Source: Chloroflexi bacterium UBA6077
Lineage (GTDB): Bacteria > Chloroflexota > UBA6077
Direction: 5' to 3'
Assembly (NCBI GenBank): GCA_002436065.1
Contig: DIXP01000017.1
Coordinates: forward strand, 1-24,092
Length of the DNA: 24,092 bases
The first letter of the stretch is position 1. Each line of letters opens with the position of its first letter. Shown one piece after another: positions 5,866 to 13,925 of the stretch. Under the pieces are notes generated by a model. It was not told the origin of the DNA and searched no databases. It saw only the letters and a list, made by a program, of their open reading frames with translations. Position numbers and translations under genes: made by a program.

Positions 5866-8700
5866 TCAAGAGGCTCTCGTTTTGCCAGTGACAAGTCGGC
5901 AGACCTGCACCCTGTTCGCGCCCGCCGGAAGGTCCAGGCGGCGGCGGATGCTCTTGATGTGGGACTTGAGAGTGTTCTCGGTCATGCAGAGCCGCTCCGC
6001 TAGTTGCCTGCGCATCGGGGCTTCTGGATCGCCTTCCGGATCCTGTCGATCCACGTAGTAGGCCAGGAACACCTCAATCTCTCGCCAGGTGAGCCCGAAG
6101 CTATTACGCAGCCGAACCACCCAGTCACAGGCCAATCGATTGGCGGCCACCGCTAGCTCTATTTGAGTCTTCGTTGTAGCGTCAGTGCAGGATGTCAGCA
6201 TGTCTTTGAGCTGCCGCCAGGCTAAATCGTGCTCGTCGGGCTCTTTCCATGACACCTCGCCACTAATGACATTCGACTGCAGAGCAGAGTGGACATGATG
6301 GCTGACGGACTCCTTGTGCAGGTCGGCCAATCGGCTGATGTATGAGCGTATTTGACAGTCGTCAAGCGCCAGGCAGAGCAGTTGTCCCATCCAGTCGGGG
6401 TTCCACCAGTAGAAGTGGTAATAGCTCTGGCTCTCGGCCGTTGTCAGAGCCTCGTGCAGAGTTCGCAAGCCTTGTTCGCGCTGGCCACAGTCGATCTGCA
6501 TACGGGCTATGTGCAGCCTCGTACTAGTGAGGTGGAGCAGACAATCCTTCTCCGAGAAGACTTTGGCGGCATCCTGGAGTAGCCCAAGGGCCTCCTGGAT
6601 CTGTCCGGTAGCGCCTAAGGCGAGGCCCAGTACGGCACTGGCGCTCGCCTGCTCCATAGAAGGCTCACTCCCTGTCAGCCGCTCAAGGCCCTCGCTGGCG
6701 ATTCGGACGGCCAGAGTCGTTTTGCCCTGTCTGATGTGCAACCAACTGATCTCAGCAGTAGGCCTACCCGCTGCTTGGTAGCACTCCTCAGCGGCGGCAA
6801 GATCACCCATGTCAGTGTAGCAGTTCCCTCGCCAGAGGCTTATCCGGACCCGTTGAGGTTTCACCCATTGACCCCCGTGCAGATCCGCCTCCTTCAGGGC
6901 TTGAAGAGCCAGCGCAAATTCTCCTCGAACCGACCGGACCATTCCGAGGGTCCACAGTATCCATCCTAACACGATCCCACCAGGCTGCTCCGCGAGGCGC
7001 AGATCCCTTGCCTGAAGGCTAAGCGTGAGAGCCCTGTCCAGGTCTCCCCGGAGCAGGTAAGCTTGGGCCAGGACCTGTCGAGTTCGGGCATCCATGCCAG
7101 GCCGCGATTCGGCATCTTCCTCCGCCAGCGCCTGCAGAGCGGCTTCTCCCACTCTGGCCGAGAGCTTCAGTTCGCCTAACTGCTTGTAGGTTAAGCAGAG
7201 CGTCCCCAGCATCTCGGATCGAGTGTTCGGGTTGGGCGCCGAACCAAGAGTGCATTCCAAGAGATCGAGGGCTTCTCGGTAATTGCCTGTGTGGTAGCAA
7301 ACAAGGGCGCGATCGTTGACTACTCGTGCTAGGCCATCGCTGTCCCCCCGCTCGGCGAACAGCGTCTGTGCCTGTATTAGGGCAGTCTTCGCTTGCTCAT
7401 AGCGGCCTTGGCGATGAGCTATCCGACCCTCCACCGCAAGGAGCCGCGGTCTGTCGTAGCGCAAGCTGTCGGGAATCATCTTGAGCCAGTGTCTCACTGT
7501 CTCTAGATTTCCCCTCTCAGCGTGCTGATCGCCTACCCGTTCGATGATGTTGGCGGCCTCCGTGTAGCTGCCCGCTTCACAAAGGTGGTCGATCGCGGGA
7601 CCCCAGATCTCCATCGCCGTGTAAGCTGCGGCAGCGCGCTGATGCGCTCGGGCTATCGCACTCTTATCCTGGTACCTCTTGGCCCTGGTTCTTAGGAACT
7701 CCTGAAACAGTGGGTGGTACTTATACCAATCGCGGCTTTCATCGTGGCTGATCAAGAATAGATTGTTGGCTGCGAGCGTCTCCAACATCTCCTGCGCGTT
7801 CGTGATGCCCAGGAATGGATTGACCAGGTCGCGATGAAGCTCGTTGAGAAGCGATGTGGAGAGGAGAAATTCCCGAACCCGCGGCGTCTGCTGCCCCAGA
7901 ACCTCCTCAGCGAAGTAGTCATATACAAGCCTCGAGCTTCCGTTGAAACTGCGTAGGAAGGCGATTCCGTCATCCCTGTTGCGACCCTTCAGCGACTCGC
8001 TGAGCATGCAAATGCCAGCCATCCAGCCGCTGGTCTTGGACAGCACTAGATCGATCTCGCTCTCACTTAACGGCAAGGCGCGCCAGTCGATCAGGAGCTC
8101 CGATACCTCTTTCGCATCGAGTGCGAGGTTCCTCCCTGACAGTTCGAGCATGTCGCCATTCAGTCTCAGACGAGCTAGCGGCAGTTCGGGGGCTGAACGC
8201 GAACAAATCACCAGGTGGATGCCCGGTGGTGTCAACTCAATGAGACCCGCAATGAGTTCGTTAGTGGCTTGGCTGCCGGTGACCTTTTCGTAGTCATCCA
8301 GGATCACGACCAACCGGTCATCGAGAGCAGCAGCGGCTCCGGAGAGGGCCTGAACTAGGGTGGGTAGAACAGCCTCCGTTCCAATCTTGTCGGCTAATGG
8401 ATCGTCGCCGAATTCGAGGAGACCGACGTGAGGTGCTGCAGCCTGTAGGAGGCACTCTGCCAGGACAGCCACATCGCGGTCTCTCCGGTCTAGGCGATAC
8501 CAGATTACGTTGGCGACCTCGGTGGCGGCGAACTCGCTAAGGAGAGTGGTCTTACCAGATCCAGCAGGCGCGCATATGAGGGTGAGCTTGTGGTCCAGGA
8601 TTCCGTTCAACTGGCGGGATAATCTGGGTCGGTGGAGGTGCTCCCCGATGTTGGGAGGAGAGATCTTGGTGTCGTAGACGTAGATGTGGCGCATTGCCAA
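5866..8700 (-). CDS. MalT-like LuxR-family ATPase transcriptional regulator (LAL type)
   Basis: A large cytoplasmic signal-responsive transcription factor of about 944 residues, the usual LAL/MalT length (about 900). In order: a STAND-type NTPase domain with Walker A APAGSGKTT (44-52) and Walker B VVILDDYE (131-138); a winged-helix-like region; a long alpha-helical TPR-like sensor region (about 370-820, with repeats such as EGRIAHRQGRYEQAKTALI); and a C-terminal LuxR-type helix-turn-helix from about residue 870, with LTWREIEVF and AERLCMTENTLKSHIKSI. Between the first two HTH helices there is an extra hydrophilic stretch (about DRQDPEGDPEAPMRR) not present in the usual LuxR domain. TTG 8700 has GGAG 8 nt upstream; ATG 8694 is also possible. 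It is transcribed away from the E1/E2 operon, which it probably controls through the paired palindromes at 8766-8844. Confidence 0.88.
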   Translation of the reverse strand: MAMRHIYVYDTKISPPNIGEHLHRPRLSRQLNGILDHKLTLICAPAGSGKTTLLSEFAATEVANVIWYRLDRRDRDVAVLAECLLQAAAPHVGLLEFGDDPLADKIGTEAVLPTLVQALSGAAAALDDRLVVILDDYEKVTGSQATNELIAGLIELTPPGIHLVICSRSAPELPLARLRLNGDMLELSGRNLALDAKEVSELLIDWRALPLSESEIDLVLSKTSGWMAGICMLSESLKGRNRDDGIAFLRSFNGSSRLVYDYFAEEVLGQQTPRVREFLLSTSLLNELHRDLVNPFLGITNAQEMLETLAANNLFLISHDESRDWYKYHPLFQEFLRTRAKRYQDKSAIARAHQRAAAAYTAMEIWGPAIDHLCEAGSYTEAANIIERVGDQHAERGNLETVRHWLKMIPDSLRYDRPRLLAVEGRIAHRQGRYEQAKTALIQAQTLFAERGDSDGLARVVNDRALVCYHTGNYREALDLLECTLGSAPNPNTRSEMLGTLCLTYKQLGELKLSARVGEAALQALAEEDAESRPGMDARTRQVLAQAYLLRGDLDRALTLSLQARDLRLAEQPGGIVLGWILWTLGMVRSVRGEFALALQALKEADLHGGQWVKPQRVRISLWRGNCYTDMGDLAAAEECYQAAGRPTAEISWLHIRQGKTTLAVRIASEGLERLTGSEPSMEQASASAVLGLALGATGQIQEALGLLQDAAKVFSEKDCLLHLTSTRLHIARMQIDCGQREQGLRTLHEALTTAESQSYYHFYWWNPDWMGQLLCLALDDCQIRSYISRLADLHKESVSHHVHSALQSNVISGEVSWKEPDEHDLAWRQLKDMLTSCTDATTKTQIELAVAANRLACDWVVRLRNSFGLTWREIEVFLAYYVDRQDPEGDPEAPMRRQLAERLCMTENTLKSHIKSIRRRLDLPAGANRVQVCRLVTGKTRAS

Positions 8701-8765
8701 GATCCGTGCTCCGTTTGCGTACAGATTAACCTGCCTACTACTTCTCTGATAGCTCGACGAAGCAG

Positions 8766-8844
8766 ATCATCCCTATGGGGTGATGCCATGACTTTCACTG
8801 CGTGTGAAGATCACCCCAGCGGGGTGATGACGCAGCCTTCACTG
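8766..8844. promoter_or_regulatory. Two palindromic operators in 44-bp tandem
   Basis: Palindrome 1 is atcatccctatggggtgat (8766-8784) and palindrome 2 is atcaccccagcggggtgat (8810-8828). Both have the form ATCAyCCC-nnn-GGGGTGAT, and both are followed by TTCACTG at the same offset (8794-8800 and 8838-8844). The spacing of 44 bp is about four helical turns, so bound dimers would face the same side. The pair lies between the divergent MalT-like regulator and the E1 alpha gene. A third ATTCACTG occurs at 8973-8980. These are strong operator candidates for the regulator at 5866-8700 or another dimeric factor. Confidence 0.6.
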
Positions 8845-9108
8845 GGCATTATGTTATCGCAGCGGGCGGCTAGCAGTAAAGGTCGAGCGAGCATTGGGAT
8901 TACAGGTAGAGTGATTCGGTGATCCTCGCGGCTAACTCGATATTCCCAGCTGAACGTAGCATTCGAGTACCTATTCACTGGCGAGTCCATTCCCATTTAT
9001 ATCCGGTGTAGCGGCACTCCATGGGCTAACCCTTTCTTAGATCGTTTCTAGCAGACAGGCGCGTGCTCGTGCCGAAGAGCTGCCCCACAAGAGCGCATGT
9101 CTATTATT
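8845..9108. other. Rest of the divergent intergenic region
   Basis: No gene is seen here. AT-rich patches (catttatatcc near 8993, tcttagatcgtttctag near 9036) could hold the promoter of the rightward operon, but no -35/-10 pair is convincing. Confidence 0.35.
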
Positions 9109-9123
9109 GAGGAGGTGTACCTA

Positions 9124-10095
9124 GTGGATGTGAGAAATCTAGCGGACCTTGAGACTCTTCTTGACCTCTACCACAAAATGGTGCTCATCCGGCAGTTTGA
9201 GTCCACGGTGGAAGCCCTACACATGCAGGCCCGACTCGTCGGCTCGTTTCACTCCTCCGTTGGTCAAGAGGCAGTACCCGTGGGGGCATGCTATCCCCTC
9301 CGACGCGACGACTACATCACCAGCACACATCGCGGGCAAGGGCATGTCATAGCCAAGGGCGTGGACATCAACCGGATGATGGCGGAGCTGTTCGGGAGGG
9401 CGGACGGTTACTGTCTTGCCCGAGGCGGGTCGATGCACATAGCAGATCCCGATACCGGCGTCCTTGGAGAGAATGGCATCGTCGGTGCAGGCATGGCGCT
9501 GGCAACCGGGGCGGCGCTTTCCTGCAAGCGGCTCCGCACGGGGCGGATCGTCCTCTGCTTCTTCGGGGACGGGCCAGCCGCCAATGGCATTGCTCACGAG
9601 ACAATGAACATGGCGTCTATCTGGGAGTTGCCCCTCGTATTTCTGTGCGAGAACAACCAGTTTGCTCACGGATTGCGCATACGGGACGCACATAAGGCGG
9701 GAACCATATCAGAGCGTGCAGCCCTGTACGGGATGCCAGGGATATCGGTGGACGGCAACGATGTGCAGGCCGTCGCGCGTGCTGCCGGGGAGGCGGTGGA
9801 GCGAGCCAGACAGGGAGGCGGGCCGTCGCTGGTGGAATGCGTTACCTATCGCTGGGCCAGTCATAGCCTGGGAGAGGCGCATCTCAGGTACCGCACCCGG
9901 GAGGAAATCGACCAGCACATGCAGGACGACCCGATCAAGCGACTGAGGAGTCGCATACTTGAGCTCCCAGTGGAGCCGCAGCGGCTGGACGAGCTGGACA
10001 AGAAGGCGCAGACGATGGTGGATGAAGCGGTGGCCTTTGCTGAGTCCCGTCCCCAGCCCTTAGCAGAGACTGCCTTGCAAGATGTTCTGGCGTGA
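9124..10095 (+). CDS. TPP-dependent dehydrogenase E1 component, alpha subunit
   Basis: The alpha half of a thiamine-diphosphate E1 enzyme of the acetoin / pyruvate / branched-chain 2-oxoacid dehydrogenase family. It decarboxylates or cleaves the substrate and hands the acyl group to E2. I prefer GTG 9124, because gaggagg (9109-9115) sits 8 nt upstream; ATG 9097 would add nine residues and lacks a site. The 323-residue product has the THRGQGH segment (68-74) and the full TPP/Mg motif from GDG (148-150) to NN (177-178, ENNQFAHG). The C-terminal SHSLGEAHLRYRTREEI region matches the phosphorylation-loop area of PDH E1 alpha but has GEAHLR where SDP is usual. Length fits AcoA and bacterial PDH E1 alpha. 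It is first of four genes with E1 beta, a TctC-type lipoprotein and E2. Confidence 0.9.
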   Translation: MDVRNLADLETLLDLYHKMVLIRQFESTVEALHMQARLVGSFHSSVGQEAVPVGACYPLRRDDYITSTHRGQGHVIAKGVDINRMMAELFGRADGYCLARGGSMHIADPDTGVLGENGIVGAGMALATGAALSCKRLRTGRIVLCFFGDGPAANGIAHETMNMASIWELPLVFLCENNQFAHGLRIRDAHKAGTISERAALYGMPGISVDGNDVQAVARAAGEAVERARQGGGPSLVECVTYRWASHSLGEAHLRYRTREEIDQHMQDDPIKRLRSRILELPVEPQRLDELDKKAQTMVDEAVAFAESRPQPLAETALQDVLA

Positions 10096-10102
10096 CTTGA
10101 AT

Positions 10103-10226
10103 CGTCATGCCCGCTTTCGCGGGCATCCAGCGCACCTGCCTCATGGCCATGGCCTGGACCCCCGCGAAAGCGGGGGTGACGAAGGAAGCTGTGGGGTGAC
10201 GAAGGAAGCTGTGGGGTGACGAAGGG
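10103..10226. repeat. REP-like inverted repeat plus 20-bp tandem repeats
   Basis: Arms 10103-10130 (cgtcatgcccgctttcgc...) and 10154-10181 (ctggacccccgcgaaagc...) are reverse complements at 24 of 28 positions. Each arm also folds on itself (gcccgc-ttt-gcgggc and cccccgc-gaaa-gcggggg), and within-arm pairing explains most of the mismatches. A 20-bp unit then repeats about 2.8 times (10171-10190, 10191-10210, 10211-10226; core ggggtgacgaaggaagct). The block lies inside the operon between E1 alpha and E1 beta and could tune mRNA stability. Similar cgtcattcccgc sequence appears near 24072. Confidence 0.7.
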
Positions 10227-10271
10227 CAGGCTATCTTGGGCTACCTGCTTAGTTCGGGCAGAGGAGGATGG

Positions 10272-11255
10272 ATGTTGATGAGAGAGCTTACCTACGCGCG
10301 ATCGGTCGGGGAAGCCCTGCAGGAAGAGATGGAGCGCGACAGCCGCGTGATCCTCATGGGGGAAGACGTTGGCTCCCTCGGAGGTGTCTTCGCTGTCACC
10401 CGAGGCCTGAAGGAGAGTTTCGGGTCGGACAGGGTCATGGACACGCCCATAGCCGAAGCGGCACTGTCCGGGACCGCCGTCGGGGCGGCGATGACCGGTC
10501 TTCGTCCCGTGCTCGAAATCATGTTCATGGATTTCATCACCGCAGCGATGGACGGGATCGTGAACCAGGCAGCGAAGATGCGCTACATGTCCGGCGGGCG
10601 GTTCGCGGTTCCGCTGGTAGTACGAACCCAGAGCGGCGCGGGCACCCATCACGGCCCACAGCACTCCCAGAGCCTGGAGAACTGGTTTGTTCACATCCCG
10701 GGGCTGCTGGTGGTTATGCCCTCCAACGGCAAGGATGCCAAGGGCCTTCTTAAGACAGCGATACGCGACGACAACCCGGTGGTGTTCATAGAGAATAAGA
10801 AGCTGTACAACACTAAGTGCGAGGTCCCGGAAGGGGAGTACCTGATTCCGTTCGGCCAAGCACACATCGCCAGGGAAGGAACGGGCGCTACCCTGGTGGC
10901 TACCGGGCGCATGGTTCACCTGGGACTGGAAGCAGCCGAACAACTGGCCGCCGAGGGCGTGGACGTAGAGGTAATCGACCCCCGCACCCTAGTTCCGCTG
11001 GACAAGGAGACCATAGCATCCTCAGTTCGAAAGACTCATAGAGTGGTGGTAGCCCACGAGGCAACGCTAAGGGGCGGATGGGGCGGAGAGGTAGCTTCCT
11101 GGATCGCCGAGGAGCTGTTCGACTATCTAGACGCTCCGGTATGCCGGGTTGGCGCCAAAGAAGCTCCTATTCCCTTTACGCCGGTGCTGGAAGACATCGT
11201 CGTGCCCACCACGATCGATCTGGTCGCAGCAGTGCGCAAGTTGATGGGTAGTTAG
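10272..11255 (+). CDS. TPP-dependent dehydrogenase E1 component, beta subunit
   Basis: The beta half of the E1 heterotetramer; it shares the active site with the alpha subunit and contacts E2. Of the in-frame starts, ATG 10272 follows gaggagg (10261-10267) by 4 nt and ATG 10278 (MRELTYARS, the usual family N-terminus) by 10 nt; either is possible, and the frame before them has no ribosome binding site. The product has the classic beta-subunit segments ILMGEDVGSLGGVF, DTPIAEAALSGTAVGAAM, GPQHSQSLE (with PGLLVVMPSN soon after), VIDPRTLVPLD and HEATLRGGWGGEV near the C-terminus. About 325-327 residues is normal for AcoB/PdhB. It is separated from E1 alpha by a repeat block but is clearly part of the same unit. 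Confidence 0.92.
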   Translation: MLMRELTYARSVGEALQEEMERDSRVILMGEDVGSLGGVFAVTRGLKESFGSDRVMDTPIAEAALSGTAVGAAMTGLRPVLEIMFMDFITAAMDGIVNQAAKMRYMSGGRFAVPLVVRTQSGAGTHHGPQHSQSLENWFVHIPGLLVVMPSNGKDAKGLLKTAIRDDNPVVFIENKKLYNTKCEVPEGEYLIPFGQAHIAREGTGATLVATGRMVHLGLEAAEQLAAEGVDVEVIDPRTLVPLDKETIASSVRKTHRVVVAHEATLRGGWGGEVASWIAEELFDYLDAPVCRVGAKEAPIPFTPVLEDIVVPTTIDLVAAVRKLMGS

Positions 11256-11268
11256 GAGGAGGCAAGAG

Positions 11269-12372
11269 TTGAAGACTGTATCGGCTTATTTGGCAATGTT
11301 GTTCGCTGTAGCCAGCCTCGCAGCGGTCGGCTGTAGTGGTGCCACACCTCCACCGTCACCTGCAAAAGCGCCAACGTCGCTGGCGAACACAGCCGAACCA
11401 GTCGGCGTCCAACCCACGCGCGTCGTGTCGGCGACGCAGCAGCCGACTGAGGTTGCTACCAAGCAGGTCAACTATCCGGTGAAGGGCAAGCCAATAACGA
11501 TCATCGTCCCTTGGGCAGCCGGTAGCGTCAACGATCTCTTCTCACGCCAATTTGCAAGTTGGATGGAGAAGGAACTGGGAACGTCCGTTCAGGTAGTGGA
11601 CAAGGCAGGCGCATCAGGACAACTGGGGATCGCAGAACTGGCATTAGCAAAACCGGACGGCTACACCCTCGCTATGAACGTCATGCCGACGACCGCTATT
11701 ACCTACCTGGATCCTGATCGAAAAAGCTCTTTCTTCCGCAAGGATCTGGAGCCGGTGGCGGTTGCCGCGATGGAGCCGCCCGGACTCGTAGTCAAGGGTG
11801 ATAGTCCCTACAAGACTACAGATGATCTGGTCAAGGCAGCCAAGGCTGCACCAGAGAAGGTTAAGGTCGGCGACAACGGGGTCATGACCGCCGTACACCT
11901 GGCAGCCCTCGGACTCAGCAAGGCCGCCGACGCGAAATTCGCACATGTGCACTTCAACGGAAGTGGCGAGCAGGTGGCGGCTATGTTGGGCGGACACATC
12001 GATGCTGGAGTCGTCAGTGCAGGGGGGTTGATGGGGCAATTCAGCAGCGGTGCGCTTCGAATCCTCGGAGTCTTCGACAAGGAAGAAAGCGTGCTGTTCC
12101 CTGGTGCCAAGCCCCTGCCTGCCCAGGGCTACAATGTGACTATGAGCTCCTCGCGAGGGTTTGTGGCGCCCGGGGGAACTCCAAAGCCGGTGATTGAACT
12201 TCTGAGTGGCGTGATAGGGAGAGCCACGAAGGATTCTGAATTCAGGAAGAAGATGGAGGAAATGGGAGTGCTGGTCCGCTTTGCGGATGCGCAGGAGTAC
12301 GCTCGCTTGTGGGTCGAGGACGAGGCCAAGATAGGTCCGATGCTGGAGGACGCCAAGGCAGTGTCCAAGTAG
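11269..12372 (+). CDS. TctC/Bug-type tripartite tricarboxylate transporter substrate-binding lipoprotein
   Basis: An extracytoplasmic solute-binding protein of the TctC (Bug) family, which captures small carboxylates. The 367-residue protein begins at TTG 11269, with aggaggagg 6 nt upstream. It has a hydrophobic signal (about 5-20) and a lipobox ending AAVGC, giving a lipid-anchored Cys22. A Pro/Thr/Ala-rich linker (about 26-65) is followed by the family hallmarks KPITIIVPWAAGSVND, a GASGQLGIAELALAKPDGYTL-like segment and VAPGGTPKPVIELL. The TctA/TctB membrane partners are not in the window, so it is an orphan here. It lies 13 nt after E1 beta and before E2, so it is co-transcribed with the dehydrogenase genes. 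This suggests that it binds the dehydrogenase substrate or a precursor, perhaps as a sensor or with distant TctAB. Confidence 0.88.
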   Translation: MKTVSAYLAMLFAVASLAAVGCSGATPPPSPAKAPTSLANTAEPVGVQPTRVVSATQQPTEVATKQVNYPVKGKPITIIVPWAAGSVNDLFSRQFASWMEKELGTSVQVVDKAGASGQLGIAELALAKPDGYTLAMNVMPTTAITYLDPDRKSSFFRKDLEPVAVAAMEPPGLVVKGDSPYKTTDDLVKAAKAAPEKVKVGDNGVMTAVHLAALGLSKAADAKFAHVHFNGSGEQVAAMLGGHIDAGVVSAGGLMGQFSSGALRILGVFDKEESVLFPGAKPLPAQGYNVTMSSSRGFVAPGGTPKPVIELLSGVIGRATKDSEFRKKMEEMGVLVRFADAQEYARLWVEDEAKIGPMLEDAKAVSK

Positions 12373-12437
12373 AGAAACTCGCTGCGGCAAACCGGTAGTG
12401 GACTCTTATACGGAAGTTGACGGGAGAGGTCTAGTTG

Positions 12438-13739
12438 ATGGGCACAGAAGTCGTAATGCCACGACTGGGGTTGACCATGATCGAAGGTACATTGGTCAAG
12501 TGGCTGAAGAGTGTCGGGGACGAGGTGCTCAAAGGCGCGCCCCTGTTTATTGTAGAGACTGACAAGGTGACTGAGGAAGTGCAGGCCCTGGCCAACGGCG
12601 TCCTGGGCCAGATCCTGGTGGGTGAGGGCAACTCCGTGGAAGTGGGGGGGGTCATCGCATACCTAACTGCGCAGGGCGAGACGATTCCTGCCCAGGCAGA
12701 AAAAGCGGCCCTGCTGAGGCCAGAGGAAGCACACTCTCCCGCCCACGCAACAGCCGGCCCTATGGACGACTCTACACAATGGCGTCCGCAAGTTCCCGTT
12801 ACTGAATCTGGCCTCACTAAGGCATCTCCCGTGGCGAAGAGACTGGCGAAGACGCTGGGCGTAGATCTTCGCAATGTGACCGGAACCGGGCCTGAGGGCC
12901 GGATTGTGGAGGGTGACGTGCGTAGGTCCGCTGCGGGCGAGCCTGTTCAAGTAGGCACTCTTTCACGACCAACTGTCTCCGAGACTCCTGCTACCCGACC
13001 CGAACACCCAAGCTCAGATCCAGCTTCCACCGTTCTCGGAGAACGAGTCGAGTTGCGGGGCATCCGGAAATTCGTAGCCGATCGTATGGTTCAGAGCTTT
13101 ACCAGTGCCCCCCACTTCTACTTGACTGTGGAGGCGAATGCCAGCGCCTTGACGGCCTTGTCCAAGCAGGTTTCTGCGGTATCGGAAAAAGAGCATGGAC
13201 TTAAGGTGACCATCACGGACTGGCTGGTAAGGGCGACGGCCATTGCGCTTCGCGAGCATCCCGTGGTCAATGCGGTCTGGACTCCTGGGGCAAGCCTATT
13301 GAGCTCTCAGGTGAACCTCGGGGTGGCCGTGGCCACTGAGGGGGGCCTGGTGGTGGTAGTGATCCCGGATGCCGACGGATTGAGCCTGGTTGGGATTGCA
13401 GCGCGGCGCAGGGAACTAGTGCAAAAGGCGAGGAGCGGCCTCTTGACTCTGCCTGATCTAGAAGGCGGCACCTTTACCCTATCCAACCTAGGGATGTACG
13501 GGATTGACCAGTTCGAAGCCATTGTGAACCCTCCCCAAGCAGCCATATTGGCAGTAGGTCGGATCAAGAACAGGGTGGTGGCATCGGAGGATCAGGCAGT
13601 GGTTCGACCCACCGCTTTCTTGACTCTGTCCAGCGACCATCGCATCCTAGACGGCGCAATGGCAGCACAATTCCTGGCTCGGGTGGTACAACTGATCGAG
13701 AACCCCGCGGAGATGCTGATCACCGAGCCAATGGACTGA
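12438..13739 (+). CDS. Dihydrolipoamide acyltransferase (E2) of 2-oxoacid/acetoin dehydrogenase
   Basis: The core acyltransferase that accepts the acyl group from E1 on a lipoyl arm and passes it to CoA. ATG 12438 is chosen because gggagagg lies 8 nt upstream; TTG 12435 is adjacent. Of 433 residues, 1-77 form a lipoyl domain with the modified lysine in ETDKVTEEV (Lys43). A Pro/Ala-rich linker follows, then a peripheral-subunit-binding domain (about 129-162, SPVAKRLAKTLGVDLRNVTG...GPEGRI). The catalytic domain (about 205-433) ends with SSDHRILDGA (active-site His401 and Asp405). There is a single lipoyl domain, as in many acetoin and 2-oxoacid dehydrogenase E2 proteins. No E3 (dihydrolipoamide dehydrogenase) gene is in the window, so E3 must come from elsewhere. 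Confidence 0.92.
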   Translation: MGTEVVMPRLGLTMIEGTLVKWLKSVGDEVLKGAPLFIVETDKVTEEVQALANGVLGQILVGEGNSVEVGGVIAYLTAQGETIPAQAEKAALLRPEEAHSPAHATAGPMDDSTQWRPQVPVTESGLTKASPVAKRLAKTLGVDLRNVTGTGPEGRIVEGDVRRSAAGEPVQVGTLSRPTVSETPATRPEHPSSDPASTVLGERVELRGIRKFVADRMVQSFTSAPHFYLTVEANASALTALSKQVSAVSEKEHGLKVTITDWLVRATAIALREHPVVNAVWTPGASLLSSQVNLGVAVATEGGLVVVVIPDADGLSLVGIAARRRELVQKARSGLLTLPDLEGGTFTLSNLGMYGIDQFEAIVNPPQAAILAVGRIKNRVVASEDQAVVRPTAFLTLSSDHRILDGAMAAQFLARVVQLIENPAEMLITEPMD

Positions 13740-13766
13740 ATGGTGCCGCGTGCGGAACGTTATATA

Positions 13767-13850
13767 GGCATGTGCCGCACAAAGACAGTGGGCGATTTAT
13801 TCCTTGGAGGCCGTGATCGGTCCCTGGATGTCGACCTTCGCTTATGGCAC
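13767..13850 (+). pseudogene. Fragment of a sodium:solute symporter gene
   Basis: These 84 bp align with 3815-3900, inside the symporter gene at 3752-5260. By eye about 75 positions are identical, and there is one 2-nt deletion (ccgcaccatcgg there, ccgtgatcgg here) that shifts the frame. The encoded piece covers the TKTVGDFFLGGR...GPWMSAFAYG segment. Homology stops abruptly at both ends and a TAG follows. Several differences are at third codon positions, which points to a fragment of a diverged paralogue rather than a recent copy. It lies just after the E2 stop, so a symporter gene may once have belonged to that operon. Confidence 0.75.
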
Positions 13851-13875
13851 TAGGGGTAGACAGTGCAACATGACA

Positions 13876-13915
13876 CACCCCGAACTATCAGGGAGTCTCT
13901 TGATAGTTCGGGGTG
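13876..13915. terminator. Convergent 15-bp hairpin between E2 and AroM operons
   Basis: A perfect 15-bp stem (caccccgaactatca / tgatagttcggggtg) with a 10-nt loop gggagtctct lies 10 nt from the aroM stop and 137 nt from the E2 stop. Neither side has a strong T-run. Its position between convergent operons and its stability suit a bidirectional terminator. Confidence 0.6.
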
Positions 13916-13925
13916 CGGCTGGCTT

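Noticed and set aside
9861..10943. Minus-strand frame of 360 residues across E1 alpha and E1 beta
   Set aside because: It is antisense to two well-matched genes and crosses the intergenic repeats; no ribosome site or recognisable motif.
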